Origin: JALSIF01 sp026981635 [NCBI: bacterium]
GTDB lineage: Bacteria > 4484-113 > JALSIF01
Length of the DNA: 7,107 nucleotides
NCBI GenBank assembly: GCA_026981635.1
Contig: JALSIF010000002.1
Coordinates: 1 to 7,107, forward strand
Direction: 5' to 3'
Within the stretch, counting starts at the first letter, position 1. Each line of letters begins with the position of its first letter. Position numbers and translations under genes: made by a program. The notes beneath the pieces are model-generated. The model ran no database searches, was not told the origin of the DNA, and saw only the letters and a program-made list of their open reading frames with translations. Below are positions 1-5,661 of the stretch, piece by piece.

Positions 1-133
1 GTACATGGGCGTCCAGCGCTCCACCTTCCTCATTGACCCGCAGGGAAAGATCGCCAAGGTGTGGGAGAAGGTGAACCCCGACGGCCACGCCGAGGAGGTC
101 ATCCAGGCCCTAAGGGAGCTCACCCGGGGCTGA
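1..133 (+). CDS. bcp: Bcp-type thioredoxin-dependent peroxiredoxin, C-terminal fragment
   Basis: Only the last 43 residues are in the window (codons from base 2, TGA at 131-133); the 5' part lies upstream. The fragment reads YMGVQRSTFLIDPQGKI, followed by AKVW and a helix ending ALRELTRG. This matches the C-terminal end of the Bcp/PrxQ subfamily, where a G-(I/V)-x-R-(S/T)-T-F-(L/V)-I-D strand contributes the conserved active-site Arg and is followed by the HAEEV helix. Known role of the family: thiol-dependent reduction of H2O2 and organic hydroperoxides in the cytoplasm. The catalytic cysteines are outside the window, so activity cannot be checked. The gene converges on the nuclease-like gene, with 12 nt between the two stop codons. 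Confidence 0.88.
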   Translation, partial: YMGVQRSTFLIDPQGKIAKVWEKVNPDGHAEEVIQALRELTRG

Positions 134-145
134 CCAGAAAGCTTT

Positions 146-1057
146 CTAGCGCTGAAGCCGAGATAGCAAGGCCTCAACGATGCCGCCCAGCTCCCGCTCA
201 AGCCTCCTTCGCTCCGCCGGGGGGATGTCGCTTAGGTCAAAGTAGACCCTCACCCCAAACACCTCCGCCCCCTCCGGCGAAAGCATCACCACCGGAGGTA
301 CCTCACCTGTACCTTCCCTAGCTGGTCTTTTCATCGTAGGCCTAACCGATTGCCCCCGCGGCGGCCTGGGGCTGGCCCTGGCGGTAGTTTTCACCATGGA
401 AGGACTGGAAGTAGGATGGGATTGCCCCCCATCCCCCGCCAGCTTTTTCTTAGAACCGCTTGCCTCGGTCAAGACCGGGTGGGGTGAAAGCTTCAAGTAG
501 GCCCGCTGGTAGGGTCGGTCAAGTTCGGCCGGCTCAATGGCGGCAAGCCCCAGGGCGTAGAGGCGGAGGTTTATCAGACCCAGGTGGTCAAAGAGGTAGA
601 TGCAGGGGCCGCCCTTACAGCGCCCCCCATACTTGGCCCTAAGGGTCTTTCCCCTAAGCTCCTCCTCCAGCCAGCGGGCAAGACTCTTGTATCTTCCCCC
701 GCTTGCCCTGGCGATGCGCTCCCCCCCGTAGGGGAGCACCCCGGCCAGGTTGACCCACTGGGCCCCACCCCCCGGCCGCCGGATGAGCATCCTCAGCCGC
801 TCGCCCTGCCTTACGGTCAGCACCTCAACCGGAAAGGCTCCCACTCCAGGCTCAATGGCCCAGGCGGGTCGGGGCGGGGGCTGCTTCTCGGCCAGCTCTC
901 TTGCGATCTCCTCCGGGGTGGGCTCCTCAAAGGCCACCAGCCGGGCCGACGGGGAAAGCTTCATCTCCCGCTCCATGGAGAGGCTCAGGGTGGCCAGGGA
1001 GACTGCCGCCACCCAGCTCACCAGCAGGACCACCAGGGTGGTAGCCACCAGCGCCAC
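146..1057 (-). CDS. Membrane-anchored protein with a degenerate staphylococcal-nuclease-like domain
   Basis: 303 aa with a GTG start. A GAGGGA ribosome site lies inside the 3' end of the upstream redoxin gene, whose TAG is only 3 nt before this start, so translational coupling is likely. Residues about 3-24 form one hydrophobic helix (LVVLLVSWVAAVSLATL), probably an uncleaved anchor with the rest outside. Residues about 75-190 follow the order of an SNase/OB-fold domain: VNLAGV at 102-107 (usual VRLAGIDAPE), ARWLEEELRGKTL at 127-139, a C147-x4-C152 pair, IYLF at 153-156, then LINLRLYALGLAAI at 160-173 (usual VN..LV..GLA). The Arg35, Asp40 and Glu43 positions of the nuclease appear to be Asn, Leu and Gly, so catalysis is unlikely. 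Residues about 195-250 are a basic Ser/Pro-rich linker. A small unassigned C-terminal domain of about 50 residues ends in an amphipathic helix. The SNase assignment is by motif order only. Confidence 0.72.
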   Translation of the reverse strand: MALVATTLVVLLVSWVAAVSLATLSLSMEREMKLSPSARLVAFEEPTPEEIARELAEKQPPPRPAWAIEPGVGAFPVEVLTVRQGERLRMLIRRPGGGAQWVNLAGVLPYGGERIARASGGRYKSLARWLEEELRGKTLRAKYGGRCKGGPCIYLFDHLGLINLRLYALGLAAIEPAELDRPYQRAYLKLSPHPVLTEASGSKKKLAGDGGQSHPTSSPSMVKTTARASPRPPRGQSVRPTMKRPAREGTGEVPPVVMLSPEGAEVFGVRVYFDLSDIPPAERRRLERELGGIVEALLSRLQR

Positions 1058-1060
1058 CGG

Positions 1061-1678
1061 CTATCCCTCCCCCTCCCTGCTCATCTGCTGGAGGGCATAG
1101 TCGGTAAAGATCACCTCCCAGAGGCGGTCGCTGAGGTAGCGCTCCACCCCGCGAAAGATGCCCACCAGGGTGCCGTCGGGCCGATAAAGCACGATCAGCG
1201 GTATGCCCAATTCCTCCAGCTTGTAAGTCTTTCCGGTCCTCACCCCTAGCGGGTCAAGCACGATGGGGAAGGAGAAGTTTCGCTCCTCCACATAGGGGAT
1301 GAGCTCCCTCTCCCCCAGGGCGTCAATGGCCACCCCGATGATGCGGGCGGGGATGCGCCGCTTCCCATCCAGCCTGCCCCGCTCAGGAATGGAGAGATAG
1401 AACTCCTCCACCGCAGGAAGCTCCAGCTCGGCCAGGGGGCAGGTGGAGGAGAAGAAGACCACCGCCGTGTAGTAGCCGCGGGCAAACTCGGAGAGGCGGA
1501 TCTTGCTGCGGGGCTCACCCAGGCGGGGAAGCTCAAAGTCGGCCTCCCCAACCGAGCTGAACTCATACCACTCCTGCTTCTCCGCCGGATAGTAGCGGGC
1601 AAGGGCGGGAGGGGCCGAGGTGGCAAGGGCGATCCCGCCAAGGAGGATTGCGCCAAGAAATCTTATGCCGGTTCCCAT
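1061..1678 (-). CDS. Secreted TlpA/AhpC-TSA-type thioredoxin-fold protein with a single cysteine
   Basis: 205 aa from the ATG at 1678. That start is chosen over an upstream in-frame ATG at 1783 because an AGGAAG ribosome site sits 6 nt before it and a signal peptide begins there: MGTG, a hydrophobic core around residues 8-20 and a likely cleavage after ALA (residue 27). The mature part is a redoxin: DFELPRLG at 47-54, strand AVVFFSS at 72-78, then T-C80-P-L-A and a helix ELELPAVEEF. A GVAIDA strand follows at 115-120, an FPIVLD at 137-142 and a cis-proline motif GIPLIVLYRPDG at 158-169. TlpA-like proteins usually carry CxxC here; this one has CPLA and no other cysteine. A one-cysteine peroxidase, a thiol carrier or a non-redox binding role are all possible. 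It is the first gene of a pair with the nuclease-like gene (3-nt gap), which suggests a shared extracytoplasmic job. Confidence 0.82.
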   Translation of the reverse strand: MGTGIRFLGAILLGGIALATSAPPALARYYPAEKQEWYEFSSVGEADFELPRLGEPRSKIRLSEFARGYYTAVVFFSSTCPLAELELPAVEEFYLSIPERGRLDGKRRIPARIIGVAIDALGERELIPYVEERNFSFPIVLDPLGVRTGKTYKLEELGIPLIVLYRPDGTLVGIFRGVERYLSDRLWEVIFTDYALQQMSREGEG

Positions 1679-1726
1679 TTTGCTTCCTTTATACCTGACC
1701 TCACCTCGGTTGATAAAGTTCGCTTT
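1679..1726. other. Divergent intergenic region between the redoxin and PseG-like genes
   Basis: 48 bp that must hold the 5' signals for two divergent genes unless their promoters lie inside the coding regions. It is richer in A+T than its surroundings. TTGATA (1710-1715, + strand) resembles a -35 box but has no -10 at the right distance before the GTG. GATAAA (1712-1717, + strand) could be a poor -10, and would give a nearly leaderless mRNA. No confident promoter or operator repeat is visible. Confidence 0.4.
1683..1688 (-). promoter_or_regulatory. Ribosome binding site that fixes the redoxin start
   Basis: AGGAAG on the minus strand, 6 nt (counted from AGGA) before the ATG at 1678. No comparable site precedes the longer in-frame ATG at 1783, and only the shorter protein begins with a signal peptide. 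A TATAAA at 1688-1693 overlaps this site. As a -10 box it would place transcription start within a few bases of the ATG and leave the ribosome site off the mRNA, so I do not call it a promoter. Confidence 0.7.
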
Positions 1727-2761
1727 GTGCGGATGCTCATTATCACCCGGGGTGGAGGAGACTTTGCCACCGGCCACCTCCACCGCCAGCTATACCTCCT
1801 CCGCGAGCTTGAGACTGGCCTGGGGGAAAGGGATCTTTCCCCCCAGGCAGTAATCCTTGCCAACCCCCACCCAGTCTGCTACCGCTTCTTCACCGGGGCC
1901 TTCTCCACATCCCTGCCCTGCTCAATCCACTTTGCAGACACGCCGCAGAAGCTCCTTGACAGTACCGGTAGAAGCCGGTTTGACCTGGTCATTACTGACC
2001 TGCTGGAGCTTGATCCACCCCTGATGGATATGCTCTCTGACCTTCCTAGCCTGCCCAAGGTGATCTTTGACGATCCCAGGCCACTTCCCTTTCCTGCTCT
2101 CCGGATAAACAGCCTGGTCATCCCCCCTGAAATACCTTCCGGTGAGAGCTCCCGCTGGAAGGTGGGCAACCGCTACCTGGTGCTGAATCCTGTCCTAAGG
2201 GAGATTGAGCCTCCACCGGCGCAAGAGCGGCGGGGAGTGGTGGCAACCTTCGGGGGAAGCGACCCCCACCACCTGAGCGAGGCCCTGCTGGAGCTGGCAA
2301 GGAAGGAAGAAGAAAGCTTTGCCCCCCTCCTTCCCCTGACTCTGGTGGTGGGGTCAGGAAAGGTCCTAGAAGGTCTCCAGCCTCCCCCCCTGGTTGACCT
2401 GCTCATAAGCCCGCCCGACTTTCACCGCCGCCTGGCTGGGGCCAGCCTAGCCATAACCACCGGCGGGATAACTGCCTTTGAGGCCGCCTGCTTGGGGACT
2501 CCCTTGGTGGGCACCGCAAGGAGCGGGCATGAGCTGGCAAACCTCCGCCGCCTCTCCGGGGCGGCCATTGTCATAGACGCCACCTGCCGCCTTGACCGGC
2601 CTGTGGAGGTGTTGAGGGAGACCCTCCTAGCCGCCCTGGAACTGCTTCATGAGCCTGCAAGGCTCGCCCAGATGGGAAGCTGGGGAAGGAGCCAGGTTGA
2701 CCCCCTGGGAGCTAGGCGGGTCTGGCAGGAGATCCTAAGCTGGATGAAAGAGGGAGGCTAG
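1727..2761 (+). CDS. PseG/SpsG-like nucleotide-sugar hydrolase or GT-B glycosyltransferase-type protein
   Basis: 344 aa from the GTG at 1727; an ATG at 1733 is an alternative. The GTG is preferred because it yields the family's usual M-R-x-L opening, although no strong ribosome site precedes either codon. The fold order matches PseG: a Rossmann start with TRGGGDFATGHLHR, where His17 sits where PseG has its catalytic His; FDLVITDLLELD at 85-96; KVIFDDPR at 111-118; NRYLVLNPVL at 148-157; GGSDPHHLSEAL at 176-187; LLISPPDFHRRLAGASL at 225-241; and the UDP-sugar-binding loop TTGGITAFEAACLGTPLV at 244-261. PseG hydrolyses a UDP-linked diacetamido sugar in pseudaminic acid synthesis, and the fold is related to MurG. 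None of the other Pse or Sps enzymes is in the window, so the substrate is unknown and glycosyl transfer remains possible. Its stop overlaps the mnmA stop. Confidence 0.78.
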   Translation: MRMLIITRGGGDFATGHLHRQLYLLRELETGLGERDLSPQAVILANPHPVCYRFFTGAFSTSLPCSIHFADTPQKLLDSTGRSRFDLVITDLLELDPPLMDMLSDLPSLPKVIFDDPRPLPFPALRINSLVIPPEIPSGESSRWKVGNRYLVLNPVLREIEPPPAQERRGVVATFGGSDPHHLSEALLELARKEEESFAPLLPLTLVVGSGKVLEGLQPPPLVDLLISPPDFHRRLAGASLAITTGGITAFEAACLGTPLVGTARSGHELANLRRLSGAAIVIDATCRLDRPVEVLRETLLAALELLHEPARLAQMGSWGRSQVDPLGARRVWQEILSWMKEGG

Positions 2762-3873
2762 GGGGAAGCCTTCACCAGCTCTTCTTCAAACTCAGCCTCC
2801 AGGGTGGTGGAAGCGATCTCCCCTCCCCCCAGCACCAGCTCCTCCCGGTAGAGGACCGCCCACTGGCCGGGGGCCACCGCCTCCAAAGGCTCCTCTAGCT
2901 CTATCAGCGGCTGGCCTCCGTCCAGAACCAGCCGCCCCGGCACCGGCCGCTGGCGGTAGCGGGCCTGAACCTGATAGACCTCCCCCGGCTGCAGCGAACC
3001 GGGGGTAATCTCGTTTAGCTCCCGCAGGCGGATCTGCCTTACCGGCAGCAGGAAGCGGGGCCCCACATAGACCGTCCTGCTCTCCGGGTCAATCCGGTAG
3101 ACGTAGACCCGCTCTCCCGCCGAGACCCCGATGGAGCGCTGTCCGATGGTGAAGTGCTCAATCCCCTCATGCTCCCCCAACACCCTTCCGCGGTAGTCAA
3201 CGATCAGCCCCCTGCCGTTGGCACCGGCCCCCAGCCGCTCGCGGATGAACTCCCGTCGGCTGCGGTAGTCCTCCAGGAAGCAGATGTCCTGGCTCTCCGG
3301 CTTTCTGGCGGTAACCAGACCCTCCTCCTCGGCGATCCCCCTTACCTCCCCCTTGGTGAGCTCGCCCACCGGAAAGATGAGCCGGCCAAGCTGCTTAGGG
3401 GTGATGCAGGCCAGAAAGTAGCTCTGGTCCTTGCTCCGGTCAGCTCCCCGGGCAAGGTAAAGCCTGCCCTCCCGCTCCACGGTGCGGGCGTAGTGGCCGG
3501 TGGCAAGAAGCTCCGCCCCCAGGTCGCGGGCGATCCTAAGCATCAGATCAAACTTGACGAACCGGTTGCAGGCGATGCAGGGGTTGGGGGTAAGGCCACG
3601 TCGGTAGTAATCAACGAAGCTCTCAATCACCATGCGGGAGAAGGGCTCGCGAAGATTCACCGTGTAGTGGCGTATACCCAGGCGCTCGCAGACCCGCTTG
3701 GCATCACCGGTAGCAATGAGGGAGCAGCAGCGGCCACCGGTGGTGCGGCCAAGGAGATCGGCGGTCATCCCAATCACCTCATATCCCTGCCGCACGAGAA
3801 GCAGGGCGGCCACCGACGAGTCAACCCCGCCGCTCATGGCCACCACCACCCGCCTGTTGCTACCCGCTCCCAT
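2758..3873 (-). CDS. mnmA: tRNA-specific 2-thiouridylase MnmA
   Basis: 371 aa, usual length for the family. It adenylates U34 of tRNA Lys, Glu and Gln and replaces the 2-oxygen with sulfur. Visible motifs: PP-loop SGGVDSS at 14-20 (ATP pyrophosphate binding); CCS at 49-51; NPCIACNRFVKF at 97-108 with the nucleophile Cys102; ATGHYAR at 124-130; DQSYFL at 149-154; and KPESQDICF at 191-199 with the second catalytic Cys198. The C-terminal barrel includes HFTIGQR, VYVGP and RYRQRPVPG. Cys99 replaces the Asp of the Escherichia coli NPDVLCN motif, giving a CxxC. The ATG at 3873 is preceded very closely by AGGAA; a GTG eight codons downstream (3849) with a GGAG-like site is a credible alternative. 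The gene follows iscS after 14 nt, as expected for its sulfur donor. It has no terminator room because its stop overlaps that of the convergent gene. Confidence 0.97.
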   Translation of the reverse strand: MGAGSNRRVVVAMSGGVDSSVAALLLVRQGYEVIGMTADLLGRTTGGRCCSLIATGDAKRVCERLGIRHYTVNLREPFSRMVIESFVDYYRRGLTPNPCIACNRFVKFDLMLRIARDLGAELLATGHYARTVEREGRLYLARGADRSKDQSYFLACITPKQLGRLIFPVGELTKGEVRGIAEEEGLVTARKPESQDICFLEDYRSRREFIRERLGAGANGRGLIVDYRGRVLGEHEGIEHFTIGQRSIGVSAGERVYVYRIDPESRTVYVGPRFLLPVRQIRLRELNEITPGSLQPGEVYQVQARYRQRPVPGRLVLDGGQPLIELEEPLEAVAPGQWAVLYREELVLGGGEIASTTLEAEFEEELVKASP

Positions 3874-3887
3874 CGTTCCTACGCCAT

Positions 3888-5042
3888 CTAACCTACCCTG
3901 ATTCCTTGCCGCAGTGTCCTAACCACCCTAACCACCCGCTCTGCCGCCCACTCCACATCTTCCATGGTGTTAGTGAGCCCGAAGCTGAAGCGGACCGCAC
4001 TCCTAGCCCGCTCATCACCCACCCCGATTGCCCTGAGCACGTGGCTTACCTCCAGCGAGCCCGAGGTGCAGGCGCTTCCCGCACTGCAGGCCACCCCCTC
4101 AAGGTCAAGCCTCAGCACCAAGGTTTCGCTGGACAGGCCGGGAAAGCTCAGGTTGGAGATGCCCTCCGCCCGCCGTTGGGGATCGCCGTTTACCACCGCC
4201 CCCACCTCGGCGGCGAGCACCATCTCCTCAAAGCGGTCCCGCATCTCTCTGATGCGCTGGGCATAATCCCTGCGCTCCGCCAGTAGCATCTCCAGGGCCA
4301 TCGCCCCTCCCCCGATGGCGGGCAAGTTGTGGGTTCCCGCCCTCAGGTCAAACTCGTGGGCTCCACCCCGCACTACTCCCATCAGGGGGACCTCGCCCTT
4401 CCTAATCAGCACTCCCACCCCCTTGGGGCCATAGAACTTGTGGCAGGCGATAGTGATGAGGTCAGCGGGAAAGTCCCGCAGGTCAAACCCCGGATGGGCC
4501 ACCGCTTGAACGGCGTCGCAGTGGAAAGTAACCCCCCGCTCCCTTAGGGCCGCATAGATCTCCCCGATGGGCTGGATGGTGCCCAGCTCGTTGTTGACCG
4601 CCATTACCGAGACCAGCACGGTGTCCTCCCTCACCGCCGCCAAGACCCGCTCAGTCTCTGCCACCCCCGAAGGCCCCACCTCAACCAAGGTCACCTCCAT
4701 CCCCAGCCTCCGGGCCAGTTCAAGGTGGTGGAGGACCGAGTGGTGCTCAATGGTGAGGGAGACCAGGTGCCCCCTAAGTTCCCTGGCCAGGGCGGTCCCC
4801 AGGATGGCCAGGCCGTTGGCCTCGCTTCCGCAGGCGGTGAATATCACCCCTTGGGGGGGGACACCAAAGGCACGGGCAAAGGTATCCCGCGACCGCTCAA
4901 GCTCCGAGCGGGCAGCCTGCCCGGGGGTGTGGACGCTTTCCGGGTTGGCCGGGTAGCGCCAGGCCAGCTCCGCCATCCGCTCTACCACCTCCCGCCGGGG
5001 TGGCGTGGTGGCGGCGTGGTCCAGATAGATGGACTCAACCAT
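3888..5042 (-). CDS. iscS: Cysteine desulfurase, IscS/NifS class
   Basis: 384 aa PLP enzyme converting cysteine to alanine and an enzyme-bound persulfide, in the cytoplasm. Motifs seen: YLDHAATTP at 6-14; the catalytic His pair EHHS at 99-102; NNELGTIQPI at 150-159; CDAVQA at 175-180 (Asp176 and Gln179 contact PLP); the PLP lysine in CHKFYGPKGVG (Lys202); RGGAHEFDLRAGTHN at 225-239; and the persulfide Cys325 in CSAGSACTSGSLEVSHVL. The SACTSG loop with the following SLE.SHVL is the group I (IscS/NifS) form rather than SufS. The start ATG has a GAGGGGAG ribosome site just upstream, 17 nt past the stop of the thioredoxin-like gene. Downstream mnmA suggests that this desulfurase serves tRNA thiolation and perhaps Fe-S assembly as well. 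No iscU is adjacent. The symbol is given by class; NifS is an equally valid family name. Confidence 0.95.
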   Translation of the reverse strand: MVESIYLDHAATTPPRREVVERMAELAWRYPANPESVHTPGQAARSELERSRDTFARAFGVPPQGVIFTACGSEANGLAILGTALARELRGHLVSLTIEHHSVLHHLELARRLGMEVTLVEVGPSGVAETERVLAAVREDTVLVSVMAVNNELGTIQPIGEIYAALRERGVTFHCDAVQAVAHPGFDLRDFPADLITIACHKFYGPKGVGVLIRKGEVPLMGVVRGGAHEFDLRAGTHNLPAIGGGAMALEMLLAERRDYAQRIREMRDRFEEMVLAAEVGAVVNGDPQRRAEGISNLSFPGLSSETLVLRLDLEGVACSAGSACTSGSLEVSHVLRAIGVGDERARSAVRFSFGLTNTMEDVEWAAERVVRVVRTLRQGIRVG

Positions 5043-5059
5043 GGCTCCCCTCTACCCCG

Positions 5060-5443
5060 CTAGGCTTTTTCCGCCTGTGGCCCTATCTCCAGGAGCTGAT
5101 TAACCTTCTCCCGCAGATAGTCCTCACTATGGACTCCGGTGGTCCTGCCCACTCGCCTGCCTGCCCGATAGAAGAGCAGGGTAGGCACAGTAAGCACCCC
5201 CAGGCGGTAGGCCGAAGTGGGAAACTCGTCAACATTGATCTCCAGGAACTCCACCAGCCCCTCAAACTCCTCCCGGAGCTGGCGTACGATGGGCTGGAGA
5301 TACTTGCTGGGCGCCGACCAGGGGGAGGTAAAGACCACGATTACCGGCCCCTCGTGGTGCTGGAGGAAGCTCTCCAGCGCCCCGTCCACCAGCTCAGCCT
5401 GGGAGATGGCCATCGGGGATATCTTAACCGCCCGGGGAGGCAT
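5060..5443 (-). CDS. Cysteine-free thioredoxin-like protein
   Basis: 127 aa from the ATG at 5443, or 117 aa from the ATG at 5413; the shorter form matches normal thioredoxin length. Neither has a clear ribosome site. The fold is plain: strand VIVVF at 34-38, active-site turn PWSAPSKYLQP at 41-51, FLEINVDEFP at 66-75, cis-proline TVPTLLFYRAGR at 85-96, a strand with TGVHSEDYLREKV and a final helix. Both active-site cysteines are serine (W42-S-A-P-S-K47), the buried Asp26 position is Val37, and there is no cysteine anywhere. The two serine codons, TCG and AGC, are not single-base misreads of the same Cys codon, so a sequencing error is unlikely. It is first in the operon with iscS and mnmA. It cannot do dithiol exchange; a scaffold, regulator or holdase role in the manner of CnoX-type thioredoxin folds is inference. 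Confidence 0.9.
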   Translation of the reverse strand: MPPRAVKISPMAISQAELVDGALESFLQHHEGPVIVVFTSPWSAPSKYLQPIVRQLREEFEGLVEFLEINVDEFPTSAYRLGVLTVPTLLFYRAGRRVGRTTGVHSEDYLREKVNQLLEIGPQAEKA

Positions 5444-5453
5444 AGGGGCAGGG

Positions 5454-5491
5454 AAAGAAATAGAAACGCCCCGCGGGAGCCGGTCAGCGGG
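5454..5491 (-). terminator. Intrinsic-terminator-like end of the small RNA
   Basis: On the minus strand a GC-rich hairpin is followed by an interrupted T tract, GTTTCTATTTCTTT (5454-5467). The hairpin can be local (CCCGC 5487-5491 with GCGGG 5470-5474, 12-nt loop), or the role can be taken by the closing stem of the rod, which also ends at 5468. The tract ends only about 10 nt before the ATG at 5443, so incomplete termination here would feed the thioredoxin-iscS-mnmA operon. Confidence 0.5.
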
Positions 5492-5620
5492 AGTTCACCT
5501 CGAGCCTGGCCTACCAGGTGGGTGTCCAGCGGAGGGCCCACGGGCACACTCCGTCGAGGACCCCCTCATGCTCGGGTGTTGGCTCCGTGACTCTTCCCGC
5601 CTTTCGCACTCCGCAGGGCT
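5460..5620 (-). ncRNA. ssrS: Structured small RNA, probable 6S RNA
   Basis: No ORF covers this gap, and on the minus strand it folds into one long rod. Starting at the predicted start site, bases 5609-5619 (GCCCTGCGGAG) pair with 5468-5479 (CTCCCGCGGGGC) with one bulged C. Then come 5595-5600 with 5487-5492 (GCGGGA/TCCCGC), 5587-5590 with 5495-5498, and 5581-5585 with 5502-5506 (GAGCC/GGCTC). A central bubble follows; its 3' side can form a small hairpin at 5505-5518 (CCTGG-TAGG-CCAGG). The apical arm is 5558-5563 with 5520-5527, 5549-5553 with 5530-5534 (CGGAG/CTCCG) and 5542-5545 with 5536-5539. Paired ends, a central bubble with a 3'-side hairpin, a long apical arm and a size near 155-160 nt are 6S features; 6S binds sigma-A-type RNA polymerase holoenzyme as an open-promoter mimic. 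In Bacillus subtilis, bsrA (6S-1) lies a few genes upstream of yrvO-trmU, similar to this order. Pairings were found by eye. An attenuator leader for the sulfur operon is the main alternative. Confidence 0.55.
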
Positions 5621-5626
5621 AGAGGG

Positions 5627-5632
5627 ATTATA
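5627..5632 (-). promoter_or_regulatory. -10 box (TATAAT) for the small RNA
   Basis: A perfect TATAAT on the minus strand, standing out in GC-rich surroundings, 30 nt after the FHA gene stop. Start of transcription would fall near 5619-5620, exactly where the 5' strand of the closing stem begins. No good -35 hexamer is present at 16-18 nt spacing (the 17-nt position reads CCTCGT), and there is no TGn extension immediately before it. Confidence 0.6.
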
Positions 5633-5661
5633 TCCAAGCCACCACAGCCACGAGGGGTCGC

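Noticed and set aside
136-147. Perfect 12-bp palindrome AGAAAGCTTTCT between the convergent stops of bcp and the nuclease-like gene
   Set aside because: As RNA it can form only about four A/U-rich pairs once a loop is allowed, with no GC stem or T tract; it is too short to call a bidirectional terminator.
584-1249. Long + strand open frame opposite the nuclease-like and redoxin genes
   Set aside because: Low-complexity Gly/Pro/Leu/His composition typical of an antisense shadow in GC-rich DNA; the minus-strand frames carry recognisable motifs.
1688-1693. TATAAA upstream of the redoxin gene as a -10 box
   Set aside because: It overlaps the AGGAAG ribosome site and would start transcription within a few bases of the ATG, removing that site from the mRNA.
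1679-1783. N-terminal extension of the redoxin to an ATG at 1783 (35 extra residues)
   Set aside because: It would overlap the divergent PseG-like gene, has no ribosome site, and would put a charged stretch in front of a clear signal peptide.
3154-3891. Long + strand open frame opposite mnmA
   Set aside because: It mirrors mnmA codons, has no recognisable motif, and the opposite strand has a complete MnmA.
5444-5661. SRP RNA, tmRNA, RNase P RNA, T-box, SAM or cobalamin riboswitch in the gap
   Set aside because: None of the conserved cores that I know for these (for example the SRP GGAA tetraloop region or the T-box GGTGGNACCGCG) is present.
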